Shown here piece by piece: positions 1 to 8,287 of a DNA stretch of 64,000 bases (position 1 is the stretch's first letter; each line of letters begins with the position of its first letter). Below the pieces are notes generated by a model. It ran no database searches. It worked only from the letters and a program-made list of their open reading frames with translations, and was not told the DNA's origin. Origin of the DNA: Phaeacidiphilus oryzae TH49 (GTDB lineage Bacteria; Actinomycetota; Actinomycetes; Streptomycetales; Streptomycetaceae); the NCBI RefSeq assembly GCF_000744815.1, contig NZ_JQMQ01000005.1:1310055-1374054 (forward strand). The letters run 5' to 3'. A program made the position numbers and the translations under genes.

Positions 1-246
1 GCGGTCGCCCAGCGAGCCGAGGACCGCCCCGCCCAGCCAGCGGGTGATGAAGGCCGCCGAGACCAGGCTGGCGCCCTCCACGGTGCTCAGATGGAAGGTG
101 GCGCTCACCTCGGTGAGCACAAGGGTGATCAGTACGAAGTCGAAACCGTCCAGCACATAGCCGAGCCAGGCCGCGAAGAACGACCGCCAGCGGGTCGCCC
201 CGACCTCGCGGTACCAGGGTCTGGCTGGTGCGGTGGTGGTGGTCAT
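1..246 (-). CDS. MFS transporter, N-terminal fragment (probable sialic acid importer)
   Basis: The gene is cut by the window edge; only the first 82 codons are present. The start is ATG at 246, preceded by GGAGG with a short spacer. The fragment has a hydrophilic N-terminus ([15 protein letters not shown]), a first membrane segment with [15 protein letters not shown], as in aromatic-acid and sialate:H+ MFS symporters, and ends in LGSLGDR, the start of the conserved loop between helices 2 and 3. It follows nanE by 92 bp on the same strand. Import of N-acetylneuraminate is inferred from that context. The sequence itself supports only the MFS family. Confidence 0.7.
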   Translation of the reverse strand, partial: MTTTTAPARPWYREVGATRWRSFFAAWLGYVLDGFDFVLITLVLTEVSATFHLSTVEGASLVSAAFITRWLGGAVLGSLGDR

Positions 247-338
247 ACTGCCTCCAGGATGCCCGACGGGCTCCTCGTTGAGCCTCGTCCCAAGTGCGGC
301 GGCGGATTCGCGGTGGATCCGCGGCGGGTCCGCGGCGA

Positions 339-1064
339 TCAGCCGCGCGCTGCCGCCGCCGCGAGACCGGCGGCGAACCGCCGGGTGATCGCTGTGGGTG
401 CGGTGATGGCGGTGCCCACCACCACGCAGTGGGCCCCGGCGGCGAGCGCCGCCGCGGCCTCCTCCGGGGTGCCGATCCGGCCCTCGGCGACCACCGGCAC
501 GTCGATCCGCCCGGCCAGCCGGGCCACCAGCTCCAGGTCGGGACCCTCCGTACGGGGCCGCCGCCCGGGGCCGGGGACGTAGCCGGCCAGGGTGGTGCCG
601 ACCAGGTCGGCGCCGGCCGCCGCGGCCGCGACGCCCTCCGCCTCGGTCGAGACGTCGGCCATCACCAGCCCGCCGGTGGCGTGCACCGCCTCGACCAGCT
701 CGGCGAAGCGGCTGCCGTCCGGCCGCGGCCGGTCGGTGGCGTCGGCGGCCACGATCCCGGCGCCTGCCTCGCGCACGGCGAGGGCGTGCCGGACGGTCGG
801 GGTGATGTAGACCCCCTCGTCGCCGTCCTTCCACAGTCCGATCAGCGGCAGCCCGACGCTCCCGGCGATGGCCCGGACGTCCTCCAGGCCGTTGGCGCGG
901 AGGCCGACCGCACCGCCTGCGGAGGCCGATTGGGCCATCCGCACCATGGCGGAGGTGTCCCGCATGGGGTCGCCGGGCGGGGCCTGGCAGGAGACCACGA
1001 GACCGCCGCGCAGGGCGGCGCGGAGCCCGGCCGCCGTGACGTTCCCGTGCTGACGGGTGCTCAT
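339..1064 (-). CDS. nanE: N-acetylmannosamine-6-phosphate 2-epimerase (NanE)
   Basis: This enzyme converts ManNAc-6-P to GlcNAc-6-P in cytoplasmic sialic-acid catabolism. The 241-aa TIM-barrel protein shows family landmarks: [15 protein letters not shown], with the likely catalytic Lys near residue 80, [21 protein letters not shown], and a phosphate-binding C-terminal stretch, [14 protein letters not shown]. The ATG overlaps the TGA of the upstream ROK kinase by 4 bp (ATGA), which implies translational coupling. Length is normal for NanE. With a ROK kinase and an aldolase immediately upstream the assignment is strong. Confidence 0.9.
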   Translation of the reverse strand: MSTRQHGNVTAAGLRAALRGGLVVSCQAPPGDPMRDTSAMVRMAQSASAGGAVGLRANGLEDVRAIAGSVGLPLIGLWKDGDEGVYITPTVRHALAVREAGAGIVAADATDRPRPDGSRFAELVEAVHATGGLVMADVSTEAEGVAAAAAGADLVGTTLAGYVPGPGRRPRTEGPDLELVARLAGRIDVPVVAEGRIGTPEEAAAALAAGAHCVVVGTAITAPTAITRRFAAGLAAAAARG

Positions 1065-2026
1065 CCGAGGACTCCCTCCGGATCGGCCCGGTGCAGCGGC
1101 AGCCGGGCGGTGAGCAGCGCCGCGCCGAGCAGCGGCGCGTCGGCGCCGTGGGCGGGCGGCTGCGGGACCAGATCGGCCAGCGGGGGCAGCAGTTCGGCGG
1201 CGAAGCCGGCCCGCAGCGCGGACCAGTAGCGCTTGCCGATACCGGGCACTCCCCCGCCGACGACCACCCGGTCCGGGCCGATCGCGTTGGCCAGCCCGCC
1301 GAGGGCGCGTCCGGCGGCGCGGGCGCCCAGCTCGACGGCGCCGGCCGCGGCCCGGTCTCCGCCCTCGGCCCGGCGGACGACCTCCTCCAGCGCGGGCGGC
1401 CTGCCACCCGCCCCGGCCGACCGGGCGTAGGCCGCCGCCATCCCCGGGCCCGAGGCGACCGCCTCCAGATGGCCGACGGCGCCGCAGGAGCAGAGCAGCC
1501 CGGCCGCCTCCGGGCTCGGCAGGTGGCCGAGGTGCCCGGCGACGCCCTGACGACCCGTCAGCAGCCGTCCCCGGTAGGCGATCGCGCCGCCGATCCCGGT
1601 GCCGACGGACAGCTGGAGGAGAGTGCTCCCGGACGGACCGGCCTCGAGTTCGGCGCATGCGGCGGCGCGCACGTCGTTGTCGCAGGCGACCGGAAGCCCT
1701 GCGCGGCGGGCGAGTTCGGCGGCCACCGCCGTGCCCGCCCAGCCGGCGATGATCGCGGTGGCCGAGCGGACCACCCCCGCCTCGGGGTCGATCAGCCCGG
1801 CGGCGGCGACGCCGATCGCCCGCGGAGCGGGGACCACGCCGGCGGCCAGCGCCCGCGCGCTGTCCGCCAGCGCGTCGAGGACGGCCCGCGGCCCGGCGTC
1901 CGCCGGGGTCGGCCGCCGGTCCCGGGCGAGCACCCGGCCGCCCGGGGCGACCAGCGCCCCGGCGATCTTCGTCCCGCCGAGGTCCAGCCCGATCACCGGC
2001 CCCGCCTCCAGGACCCCGGAGTTCAT
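1061..2026 (-). CDS. nanK: ROK-family sugar kinase, probable N-acetylmannosamine kinase
   Basis: The 321-aa ROK kinase probably phosphorylates ManNAc for NanE. Visible features are the ATP motif [12 protein letters not shown] near the N-terminus, the catalytic-loop [17 protein letters not shown], and the zinc-site region GHLGH followed by [15 protein letters not shown]. The usual third cysteine of the CxCGxxGC zinc motif is His here. The gene overlaps both neighbours by ATGA junctions, so the lyase, kinase and epimerase form one translational unit. ROK kinases also include glucokinases, so ManNAc specificity rests on context. Confidence 0.82.
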   Translation of the reverse strand: MNSGVLEAGPVIGLDLGGTKIAGALVAPGGRVLARDRRPTPADAGPRAVLDALADSARALAAGVVPAPRAIGVAAAGLIDPEAGVVRSATAIIAGWAGTAVAAELARRAGLPVACDNDVRAAACAELEAGPSGSTLLQLSVGTGIGGAIAYRGRLLTGRQGVAGHLGHLPSPEAAGLLCSCGAVGHLEAVASGPGMAAAYARSAGAGGRPPALEEVVRRAEGGDRAAAGAVELGARAAGRALGGLANAIGPDRVVVGGGVPGIGKRYWSALRAGFAAELLPPLADLVPQPPAHGADAPLLGAALLTARLPLHRADPEGVLG

Positions 2027-2964
2027 CGCACCGGCTCCAGCCCCGCGGCCCGCAGTCGCTCCGCGACCGCGGCGAACTCCGGCTCGCCGAGCGGCACCTG
2101 GGGGAAGGCGGTGTCCGGGCAGTCGATGACGCCGAGCAGCCACAGCGCGGCCTTGAACGAGCCGAGCGCCGAGGAGCTGCGCCCCATCGCCGCCTCCGGG
2201 CCGACGTCCACCATCGCGAAGAGCCGTACCAGGCGCTCCTGTTCGGCCCTGGCCGCCGGCCAGTCCCCGCGCCGCGCCGCCTCGTAGAGCCGTACATAGC
2301 CGGCGGGGTCCACATTGCCGATGCCCGGCACCACTCCGTCGGCGCCGGCCAGCAGGGCGGCGTCCACGGTGAGTTCGGAGCCGGTCAGCACCGCGAAGCC
2401 GGCCGGCCGCCGGCCGTCCAGGTCGACCAGCAGCCGCCGCAGCGCGCCGTCGTCCCCGCTGCTGTCCTTGAGCCCGGCGAGGGTGCCGTCCTCCGCCAGC
2501 TCCCGGACCAGGGCCGCCGGGAGCTTGCTGTGCACGGAGACCGGGATGTCGTACGCGAAGAGCGGCAGCGGGACCTCGGCGCGGATCCGCCGGAAGTGCC
2601 GGGCGATCTCCACCGGATGGGTGCGGGTGTAGAACGGCGCGGTGGCGACCAGGGCCCGGGCGCCCAACTCGGCCGCGTCGCGGGCCTGGTCGAGCACCCG
2701 GGCGGTGGTCGCCTCGATCACCCCGGCCAGCACCGGCACCCGGCCGTCGGCGGCCTTGACCACCGTCTCCAGGGCGATCCGGCGCCGGGCGTCGTCCAGG
2801 TAGGCGGCCTCGCTGGTGGAGCCGAGCGCGAAGAGGCCGTGCACCCCGCCCCGGATCAGATGCTCGACCAGGGCGGACAGGGAGGCGGTGTCCACGTCCC
2901 CCTGGCGGTCGAGGGGGGTGCAGACCGGGGGGACGACTCCGCGCAGCGGCTCGCTCAGCGACAT
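2023..2964 (-). CDS. nanA: DHDPS/NAL-family aldolase, probable N-acetylneuraminate lyase
   Basis: This is a class I aldolase of the dihydrodipicolinate synthase/N-acetylneuraminate lyase superfamily, about 313 aa. The carboxylate-binding loop reads GSTSEA, where GT(T/S)GE is usual. The catalytic Tyr lies in AYDIPV and the Schiff-base Lys in AGLKDSSGD. I chose the ATG at 2964 because GGAG sits 6 nt upstream. The in-frame ATG at 2997 has no ribosome site and would place the operator-like repeats inside the gene. It is first in the operon with nanK, nanE and the MFS gene, and context makes sialic-acid lyase the best role. Another 2-oxo-sugar-acid aldolase is possible. Confidence 0.75.
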   Translation of the reverse strand: MSLSEPLRGVVPPVCTPLDRQGDVDTASLSALVEHLIRGGVHGLFALGSTSEAAYLDDARRRIALETVVKAADGRVPVLAGVIEATTARVLDQARDAAELGARALVATAPFYTRTHPVEIARHFRRIRAEVPLPLFAYDIPVSVHSKLPAALVRELAEDGTLAGLKDSSGDDGALRRLLVDLDGRRPAGFAVLTGSELTVDAALLAGADGVVPGIGNVDPAGYVRLYEAARRGDWPAARAEQERLVRLFAMVDVGPEAAMGRSSSALGSFKAALWLLGVIDCPDTAFPQVPLGEPEFAAVAERLRAAGLEPVR

Positions 2965-2983
2965 GAGGTGCTCCATCGAACTC

Positions 2984-3014
2984 AGGACATCCGACATAGG
3001 ACATTGGACGTCCT
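2984..3014. promoter_or_regulatory. Operator-like repeats between the nan operon and its divergent GntR regulator
   Basis: Three tandem 7-bp units (AGGACAT, CCGACAT, AGGACAT at 2984-3004) run directly into TGGACGTCCT, whose GGACGTCC is a perfect 8-bp palindrome (3006-3013). The array sits between the aldolase start (2964) and the regulator start (3078), where an autoregulated GntR/FadR repressor would bind. The sequence structure is seen directly. The binding role is inferred. Confidence 0.55.
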
Positions 3015-3077
3015 ACGTTGTGGGCTACGATAAACCCGGACCGAAGGCCGCCGTCAAGAGAGTCAGGGAGCCGCCCG

Positions 3078-3812
3078 ATGGCGAGGCGCAGTATGTCCGA
3101 GGACGTCCAGGAGCGGATCAAGCAGCTGATCCTGGACCGCCGGCTGGCCCCCGGGGACCCGCTGCCCACCGAGGCCGAGCTGGTGGAGATCCTCGACATC
3201 AGCCGGAACTCGGTGCGCGAGGCCCTCAAGGCGCTCCAGGCGATGCGGATCGTCGACATCAGGCACGGCTTCGGCACCTACGTCGGCAGCCTCTCGCTGG
3301 AGCCGCTGGTGGACGGGATCGCCTTCCGCGCCGCCGTCCACCACCACCAGGGCGCGCCCGCGCTGGCCGAGCTGATGGAGGTCCGCGAGGCCCTGGAGTC
3401 CGGCCTGATCGGCACCGTCGCGGCGTCGCTTCCCGCCGAGGACCTGGCGGTGCTCAAGGGCCTGGTCGACACCATGGAGCGGGAGGCGGAGAAGCTGTCC
3501 GAGATCCGGCCCGAGACCGACCGCGCCTTCCACCTCGCGCTCTACCGCGCCCTCGGCAACCACCTGCTCAGCGAGGTGCTGGACGCCTTCTGGGCCGCCC
3601 TCCACCAGGTCAGGGCCGAGCTGGACCCGGCGCACTCCGACCCCCGAGGGACCTGGCGGCAGCACCGCGAGCTGGTCCAGGCGCTGGAGGACAAGGACGG
3701 GGCGCGGGCCGTCGAGTGGATGCACCGCCACTTCGACGACATCCGCGCCCGCCTGGGCCGCTCGGCCGCTGAGCCGCTGGGCCGCTGGGCCGCTGGGCCG
3801 AAGGCCGACTGA
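3078..3812 (+). CDS. GntR/FadR (FCD) family transcriptional regulator of the nan genes
   Basis: The 244-aa protein has an N-terminal winged helix (GDPLPTEAELVEILDISRNSVREALKAL, then RHGFGTYV) and a C-terminal all-helical FCD ligand domain containing the metal-type positions EVREALESGL, D..FHLALYRALGN and QHRELVQAL. ATG 3078 is chosen because GGGAG lies 7 nt upstream; longer TTG/GTG readings cross the operator region. It diverges from the sialic-acid operon and probably represses it, with a pathway sugar as inducer. The last ~15 residues (AAEPLGRWAAGPKAD) are encoded by the beginning of the adjoining tandem repeat, so the natural C-terminus may have been altered by repeat growth. Confidence 0.85.
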   Translation: MARRSMSEDVQERIKQLILDRRLAPGDPLPTEAELVEILDISRNSVREALKALQAMRIVDIRHGFGTYVGSLSLEPLVDGIAFRAAVHHHQGAPALAELMEVREALESGLIGTVAASLPAEDLAVLKGLVDTMEREAEKLSEIRPETDRAFHLALYRALGNHLLSEVLDAFWAALHQVRAELDPAHSDPRGTWRQHRELVQALEDKDGARAVEWMHRHFDDIRARLGRSAAEPLGRWAAGPKAD

Positions 3813-4040
3813 ACCGAAGGCCCGCTGAACCGCCGGCCCGCTGGGCCGAAGGCCCGCTGAACCGCCGGCCCGCTTGACCGAGAGCCCGCTGGGCCGAAGG
3901 CCCGCTGAACCGCCGGCCCGCTTGACCGAGAGCCCGCTGGGCCGAAGGCCCGCTGAACCGCCGGCCCCCTTGACCGAAGGCCCGCTGAACCGCCGGCCCG
4001 CTTGGCCGAAGGCTCCCGTCGCCGAAGGCCCGGTGAACCG
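3793..4040. repeat. 24/48-bp tandem repeat array built of GGGCCGAAGGCCC hairpins
   Basis: Two identical 48-bp units lie end to end (3841-3888 and 3889-3936), flanked by degenerate 24-bp half units on both sides. Each unit contains GGGCCGAAGGCCC, a perfect 5-bp hairpin with a GAA loop, and a GCTGAACCGCCGGC half. The array fills almost all of the space between the regulator gene and the convergent DUF6158 gene. Because 48 is a multiple of three, some frames stay open through it on both strands, but I do not regard these as genes. It could act as a bidirectional transcription barrier. Confidence 0.85.
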
Positions 4041-4051
4041 AAGGGCCGCCG

Positions 4052-4372
4052 CTAGACGGCGCCCGCCCGGGCCCGCGCCCCGGCCCGGGTGCGGCCCGAG
4101 GCCACGTGCCGGCGTGGATGCCGGCGCAGGTACTCCTGCTCCAGCTCATGCGTCCGCAGCGTGTGCCGGTCCAGCGCGCCGACCGACCCGTACAGGAAGG
4201 TGTCGTGCCGGGTCCGGTGCAACTGGCCGAGCTCGCGCAGCAGTTGCGCGTCGGTCAGCCGCCTGGCCGCCACCCCGGAGTGGATGCCGGGCTCGGGGCC
4301 GGCGGACTCGCCCAGATCGGGCACGGGCGGCGCGGCGGCCGGAGTCTCGGGCAGGTCGTGGATATCGGGCAT
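4052..4372 (-). CDS. DUF6158 family small protein
   Basis: This is a conserved actinomycete protein of unknown function, about 106 aa. The core RRLTDAQLLRELGQLHRTRHDTFLYGSVGALDRH, followed by THELEQEYLRRHP, is the helical signature of DUF6158. ATG 4372 is preceded by GGAGG with 8 nt spacing, so the longer reading up to 4489 is rejected. No catalytic motif or membrane segment is seen. It stands alone between the repeat array and a divergent oxidase gene. Confidence 0.75.
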   Translation of the reverse strand: MPDIHDLPETPAAAPPVPDLGESAGPEPGIHSGVAARRLTDAQLLRELGQLHRTRHDTFLYGSVGALDRHTLRTHELEQEYLRRHPRRHVASGRTRAGARARAGAV

Positions 4373-4487
4373 GGCGGCCACCTCCAGGGTGGGAACGGCG
4401 CGTGCTCCTGCCGTCCAGCGTGTCCCCCGTTCAGGCGGTCGGCAATCGGGATCACCGAACCGGCGGCGGTCGGCTACGCTGCGCGCC

Positions 4488-5648
4488 ATGACCGATTGGG
4501 CCGCCTTCCAGTACGAGATCTACCTGAACGGGCTGCTGGGCAAGGTCCCCCGACTGCCCACTGACCTCTCCCGGCTCGCCGAGATCGCCGAGGCGCGGCT
4601 GCCCGCCGGGCCGTACGGCTACGTCGCGGGGAACGCGGGCGGCGGAAAGACCGAGGCCGCCAACCGCGAGGCGCTGGACCGCTGGCGGATCGTGCCGCGG
4701 ATGCTGCGGGACGTCGGCACCCGGGACCTCTCCGTCGAGGTACTCGGCCGCAGGCTGCCGGCCCCGGTGGCGCTGGCCCCGGTCGGCGTATTGTCGATCA
4801 TGCACCCGGACGCCGAGACGGCCGCCGCGCGGGCCGCCGCCGAGGTCGGCGTGCCGTTCACCCTCTCCTCGGCGTCCAGCACCTCGATGGAGGACGTGGC
4901 GGAGGCCAGCGGCGAGGGCGAGCGCTGGTTCCAGCTGTACTGGCCCAAGGACCGCGAGGTCACCAAGAGCTTCCTCCGCCGGGCCAAGGAGAGCGGCTAC
5001 TCGGCGCTGCTGGTCACCCTGGACACCTGGCTGCTGTCCTGGCGGCCCCGCGACCTCGACCAGGCCTACCTGCCCTTCCTCCACGGCATCGGCACCGAGA
5101 ACTACTTCACCGACCCGGCGTTCCTGGCCGGCCTGGCCAAGCCGCCGGTCGAGGACCTCCAGGCGGCGGTGATGCACTTCGTGGGGATGTTCAACGACCC
5201 CACCAAGACCTGGGACGACCTGGACTTCATCCGGGAGAACTGGGACGGCCCGATCGTCCTGAAGGGCGTCCTCCACCCCGACGACGCGCGGCGGGCGGCG
5301 GACGCCGGCATGGACGGGATCGTGGTCTCCAACCACGGCGGCCGCCAGGTCGCCGGCGCGATCGGCGCGGCGGACGCGCTTCCCGCGATCGCGGAGGCGG
5401 TCGGCGACCGCCTGGACGTCCTCTTCGACAGCGGGATCCGCGGCGGCGAGGACACCGCGAAGGCGCTGGCGCTGGGGGCGAAGACGGTGCTGCTGGGGCG
5501 GCCGTGGGTGTACGCGCTGGGGCTGGACGGGCAGGCGGGGGTCGAGCATGTGCTGCGCGCGCATCTGGCGGAACTCGACCTGACGCTGGCGCTGTCCGGC
5601 CACGCGACGGCGACCAGCATCACCCGCGACGACGTGACCCGCTCCTAG
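4488..5648 (+). CDS. FMN-dependent alpha-hydroxy-acid oxidase (lactate 2-monooxygenase type)
   Basis: The 386-aa cytoplasmic flavoenzyme belongs to the family that oxidises L-2-hydroxy acids. Landmarks in order are YGYVAGNAGGG, ALAPVGVLSIMHPDAE, TLSSASSTSMEDVAE, the substrate/FMN Lys in PIVLKGVLHPDDA, the active-site signature VSNHGGRQ, and DSGIRGGEDTAKALALGAKTVLLGRP. The length and the extended loop 4 (WRPRDLDQAYLPFLHG) resemble lactate 2-monooxygenase, which releases acetate and CO2. Simple lactate or glycolate oxidase activity cannot be excluded. It is apparently a single-gene unit that converges on the APC permease. Confidence 0.85.
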   Translation: MTDWAAFQYEIYLNGLLGKVPRLPTDLSRLAEIAEARLPAGPYGYVAGNAGGGKTEAANREALDRWRIVPRMLRDVGTRDLSVEVLGRRLPAPVALAPVGVLSIMHPDAETAAARAAAEVGVPFTLSSASSTSMEDVAEASGEGERWFQLYWPKDREVTKSFLRRAKESGYSALLVTLDTWLLSWRPRDLDQAYLPFLHGIGTENYFTDPAFLAGLAKPPVEDLQAAVMHFVGMFNDPTKTWDDLDFIRENWDGPIVLKGVLHPDDARRAADAGMDGIVVSNHGGRQVAGAIGAADALPAIAEAVGDRLDVLFDSGIRGGEDTAKALALGAKTVLLGRPWVYALGLDGQAGVEHVLRAHLAELDLTLALSGHATATSITRDDVTRS

Positions 5649-5665
5649 CTCTCGCCCCGGGACGA

Positions 5666-5829
5666 AGCCCGAAGGGCGATTCCAGGGGCGCGGGGAACTG
5701 CGCGCCCAGCCAGCTGCGGTCCGCACTCGGCAACGGCTATTGAGTTGCCACCCTGACCCCGCTGCCGGGTGCGGACCGCAGACGCCTGGGCGCGCAGTTC
5801 CCCGCGCCCCCGGAATCGCCCCTCGGGCT
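5666..5829. repeat. Long imperfect intergenic palindrome between convergent genes (Streptomyces-type)
   Basis: The whole gap between two convergent stop codons is an imperfect inverted repeat of about 164 bp. The outer arms, GATTCC.GGGGCGCGGGGAACTGCGCG.., differ by one base over 32 positions. The inner arms (CTGCGGTCCGCAC and its complement) also pair. The right arm ends at the permease stop codon. A related element lies at 23620-23765. From general knowledge, GCGCGGGGAACTGCGCG elements recur in Streptomyces intergenic regions. A bidirectional terminator role is inferred. Confidence 0.8.
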
Positions 5830-7421
5830 CAGCCGGGCCCGCGGCCTCGGCCGGAGGCCACCGCCCAGGCGAAGATCGCGAGGGAGAGGAACGCCACCGC
5901 GATGGAGTCCCACGGGGCGGCGATGCGGCCGGAGCCCTTGAAGGAGCCCAGCCAGGAGAACGCGGTGAGCAGCAGCAGATAGACCACCATCCAGGCGCCC
6001 CGCGCGAACTCCGCGCCCAACCGCCGCGCCCCCTCCCCCGCCGGCCGCAGGAAGAAGAACAGCAGCAGCCCCACCAGCACCAGCGGCAGCGCGAACCGCA
6101 GATCGTGCCAGCCGGACCAGTAGATGAACTCGCTCGCCACGACGAAGCTCAGCGGCGCGATCCAGGAGAGCCCCGGCACCCATCCCCGCAGCCCCCCGTC
6201 CGGCCGCCCCCGGAACACCGCGACGGCCACCGCCGCCCCCGCGTAGATCAGCAGGTACATGTCGCCCATCACGCTGACGATCTGCTGCCAGCCGCCGAAC
6301 GGCAGCAGGAAGACCAGGATCACCGCGAGGTTCAGCAGCAGCGCCCGCTGCGGGATCCCGCTCCGGCCGCTGACCTTCATGAAGTACCGCGGCAGCGTGC
6401 CGTTCTTGGCCAGCGCGTAGGTGTGCCGGGCGTCGATGGCCACGCCCACGTACGCCGAGCCGCCGGGCGAGACCACCGCGTCGACGTACAGCAGGCTGGA
6501 GACCCACTGGAGGTTGAGGATCAGCGCCAGCTGCCCGAACGGGGAGTCGAAGTTCACCCCGCTCCAGCCGTGCCCGGCGATCAGCAGGTGCTCGGGGACG
6601 GTGTAGAGGAAGGCGAACTGCAGCGCCAGGTACATCGCCAGGGCCAGGCCGATGCCGGCCAGCACCGAACCCGCCATCGTCCGGCGGGGGTTGCGCGCCT
6701 CGCCGGAGAAGTCCAGCGGCGCCTGGAACCCGTTGAGCGAGTAGACGATGCCGCCGCCGGCCAGCGCGCTGAGCACCGCCGGGTACCCGTACGGCGCGAA
6801 GCCGCCGTGGGCGCCCTCGGTGAGGCGGCCGGAGTGGAAGCCGGAGGCGAAGAGGGCGATCACGGTGAGGATCGGCACCGCGACCTTGAACAGGGCGATC
6901 AGGTTGTTGAAACGGGCGAAGATCCGGACGGCGAACCAGTTGAGGGCGGTCAGCAGGAGGCTCAGCCCCACGGCCACGCCGACCCCGGCGGCGGTGAGAC
7001 CGCCGTTCCGGTAGACCCCCGGCAGGTAGTGGCCGGCGTACTGCATGATGGCGCTGATCTCGGCCGCGGTGCCGCCCACCGACAGCAGCGTGGACCAGCC
7101 GATCAGGGTGCCGACCAGCCGTCCGCTGGCGAACAGCGGCCAGCGGACGGTGCCGCCGCCCTCCGGGCGGGAGACGCCGAGTTCGACCATCACCAGGGCG
7201 ACCAGCGCGCAGAGCACCCCGGCGCCGATCCAGGCCAGGATCGCCGCGGGCCCGGCGGTCTGCGCCGCGTACATCGCGGCGAAGAGCCAGCCGGAGCCGA
7301 CGATGTTGGAGAAGCCGATCGCGGTCAGCCCCCAGAACCCCAGGTCGTGCCTGAGGCGGCGCTCCTCCTCGGCCACCTCGGCGGTCGCGGTGACCACCGG
7401 CTGCTGCTGGCTCTCCGACAC
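5829..7421 (-). CDS. APC-superfamily amino acid permease
   Basis: The 530-aa integral membrane protein has about 12-14 hydrophobic segments. The family signature GFWGLTAIGFSNIVGSGWLFA sits in helix 1, and GFQAPLDFSGEARNPRRTMAGS in the helix 6-7 loop is typical of amino-acid/polyamine/organocation transporters. It starts at GTG 7421 with AGGG a few bases upstream. The substrate is not apparent. It converges on the oxidase gene across the palindromic repeat, and no linked catabolic gene suggests a specific amino acid. Confidence 0.85.
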   Translation of the reverse strand: MSESQQQPVVTATAEVAEEERRLRHDLGFWGLTAIGFSNIVGSGWLFAAMYAAQTAGPAAILAWIGAGVLCALVALVMVELGVSRPEGGGTVRWPLFASGRLVGTLIGWSTLLSVGGTAAEISAIMQYAGHYLPGVYRNGGLTAAGVGVAVGLSLLLTALNWFAVRIFARFNNLIALFKVAVPILTVIALFASGFHSGRLTEGAHGGFAPYGYPAVLSALAGGGIVYSLNGFQAPLDFSGEARNPRRTMAGSVLAGIGLALAMYLALQFAFLYTVPEHLLIAGHGWSGVNFDSPFGQLALILNLQWVSSLLYVDAVVSPGGSAYVGVAIDARHTYALAKNGTLPRYFMKVSGRSGIPQRALLLNLAVILVFLLPFGGWQQIVSVMGDMYLLIYAGAAVAVAVFRGRPDGGLRGWVPGLSWIAPLSFVVASEFIYWSGWHDLRFALPLVLVGLLLFFFLRPAGEGARRLGAEFARGAWMVVYLLLLTAFSWLGSFKGSGRIAAPWDSIAVAFLSLAIFAWAVASGRGRGPG

Positions 7422-7501
7422 CCGTCCCTCTTCCTTCTCCTCGGCCCCGCCTGGATCCTCTCAAGGCGCACCGGAAGAGCCCCAGCACCACGCCCGGTGT
7501 T

Positions 7502-8287
7502 TCACCTGCGGAAGCCGCCCTCGGAGCTGATCACCTGCCCGGTGATCCAGCGGGCGTCGTCGGTGGCCAGCCAGGCGATCAGCCGGGCCGGGTCGTCGGG
7601 CTCCCCCCAGCGGCCGGCCGGGAAGCGCCGGCGGACCAGCTCGTGGGCCTCCGGAGAGGCGTACCCGGTGTCCACGGGGCCGGGGTTGACGCAGTTGACG
7701 GTGATCCCGCGGTCGGCGAGGTGGTCGGCCAGGGTGGGGGTGACGGCGGCCAGGGCGCCCTTGGCGGTGGCGTAGGCGAGCTCCTCGGGCATCGGGCCGA
7801 GGAGCTGACCGGAGGTCAGCAGGAGGACGCGGCCGGCGCCGGGGCGCGGACCGTCCTCGTACTGGGCGGCGAAGGCCTGCGCCAGCAGCAGGCTGGAGCG
7901 GGTGTCGACGGCCCAGTGGAGGTCCAGGTCGGCGGCGCTGATCCGGTCCAGCGTGCCGTCGTGGCCGGACTGGGCGTGGTTGCAGACCAGGATGTCGACC
8001 TGGCCGCCGGGGGCGCCCTCCCGGGCGGCGGCCATCAGCCGGGCGGGGGCCTCGGGGTCGGCGAGGTCGAGGCCGAGGTGCCGATGGCCGTCGACCGGCG
8101 GGCCCTGCGGGTCGGCGCCGTAGGGCTGCTCGGCGTCGTGCGGGGCGTAGTGGTGGAGGAAGACCTCGGCGCCCAGCCCCGCCAGCCGGCGGACGACGGC
8201 GAGGCCGATCCCAGCGCGCCGGCTGACGCCGGTGACGAGGGCGGTGCGGCCGGAGAGCGGCAGGCGGTCGTTGTCGTGGTTGCTCAT
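7502..8287 (-). CDS. Short-chain dehydrogenase/reductase
   Basis: The 261-aa classical SDR has a glycine-rich cofactor motif TGVSRRAGIG, with one extra residue relative to TGxxxGIG and an Arg pair that would suit NADP(H), then VCNHAQSG (NNAG-like), LLLTSGQ (Ser), YATAKGAL (YxxxK) and the C-terminal ITGQVISSEGGF. Its ATG overlaps the LysR gene's TGA by 4 bp, so the two are one transcript. The unusual NHAQ in place of NNAG and the insertion after the Gly motif place it in the divergent 'SDR oxidoreductase' group. The substrate is unknown. Confidence 0.82.
   Translation of the reverse strand: MSNHDNDRLPLSGRTALVTGVSRRAGIGLAVVRRLAGLGAEVFLHHYAPHDAEQPYGADPQGPPVDGHRHLGLDLADPEAPARLMAAAREGAPGGQVDILVCNHAQSGHDGTLDRISAADLDLHWAVDTRSSLLLAQAFAAQYEDGPRPGAGRVLLLTSGQLLGPMPEELAYATAKGALAAVTPTLADHLADRGITVNCVNPGPVDTGYASPEAHELVRRRFPAGRWGEPDDPARLIAWLATDDARWITGQVISSEGGFRR

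Noticed and set aside
3610-4149. Open frames on both strands through the 48-bp repeats (RRFSGPSAQRALGQ-type repeats)
   Set aside because: They stay open only because the repeat length is a multiple of three. No ribosome site and no family resemblance.
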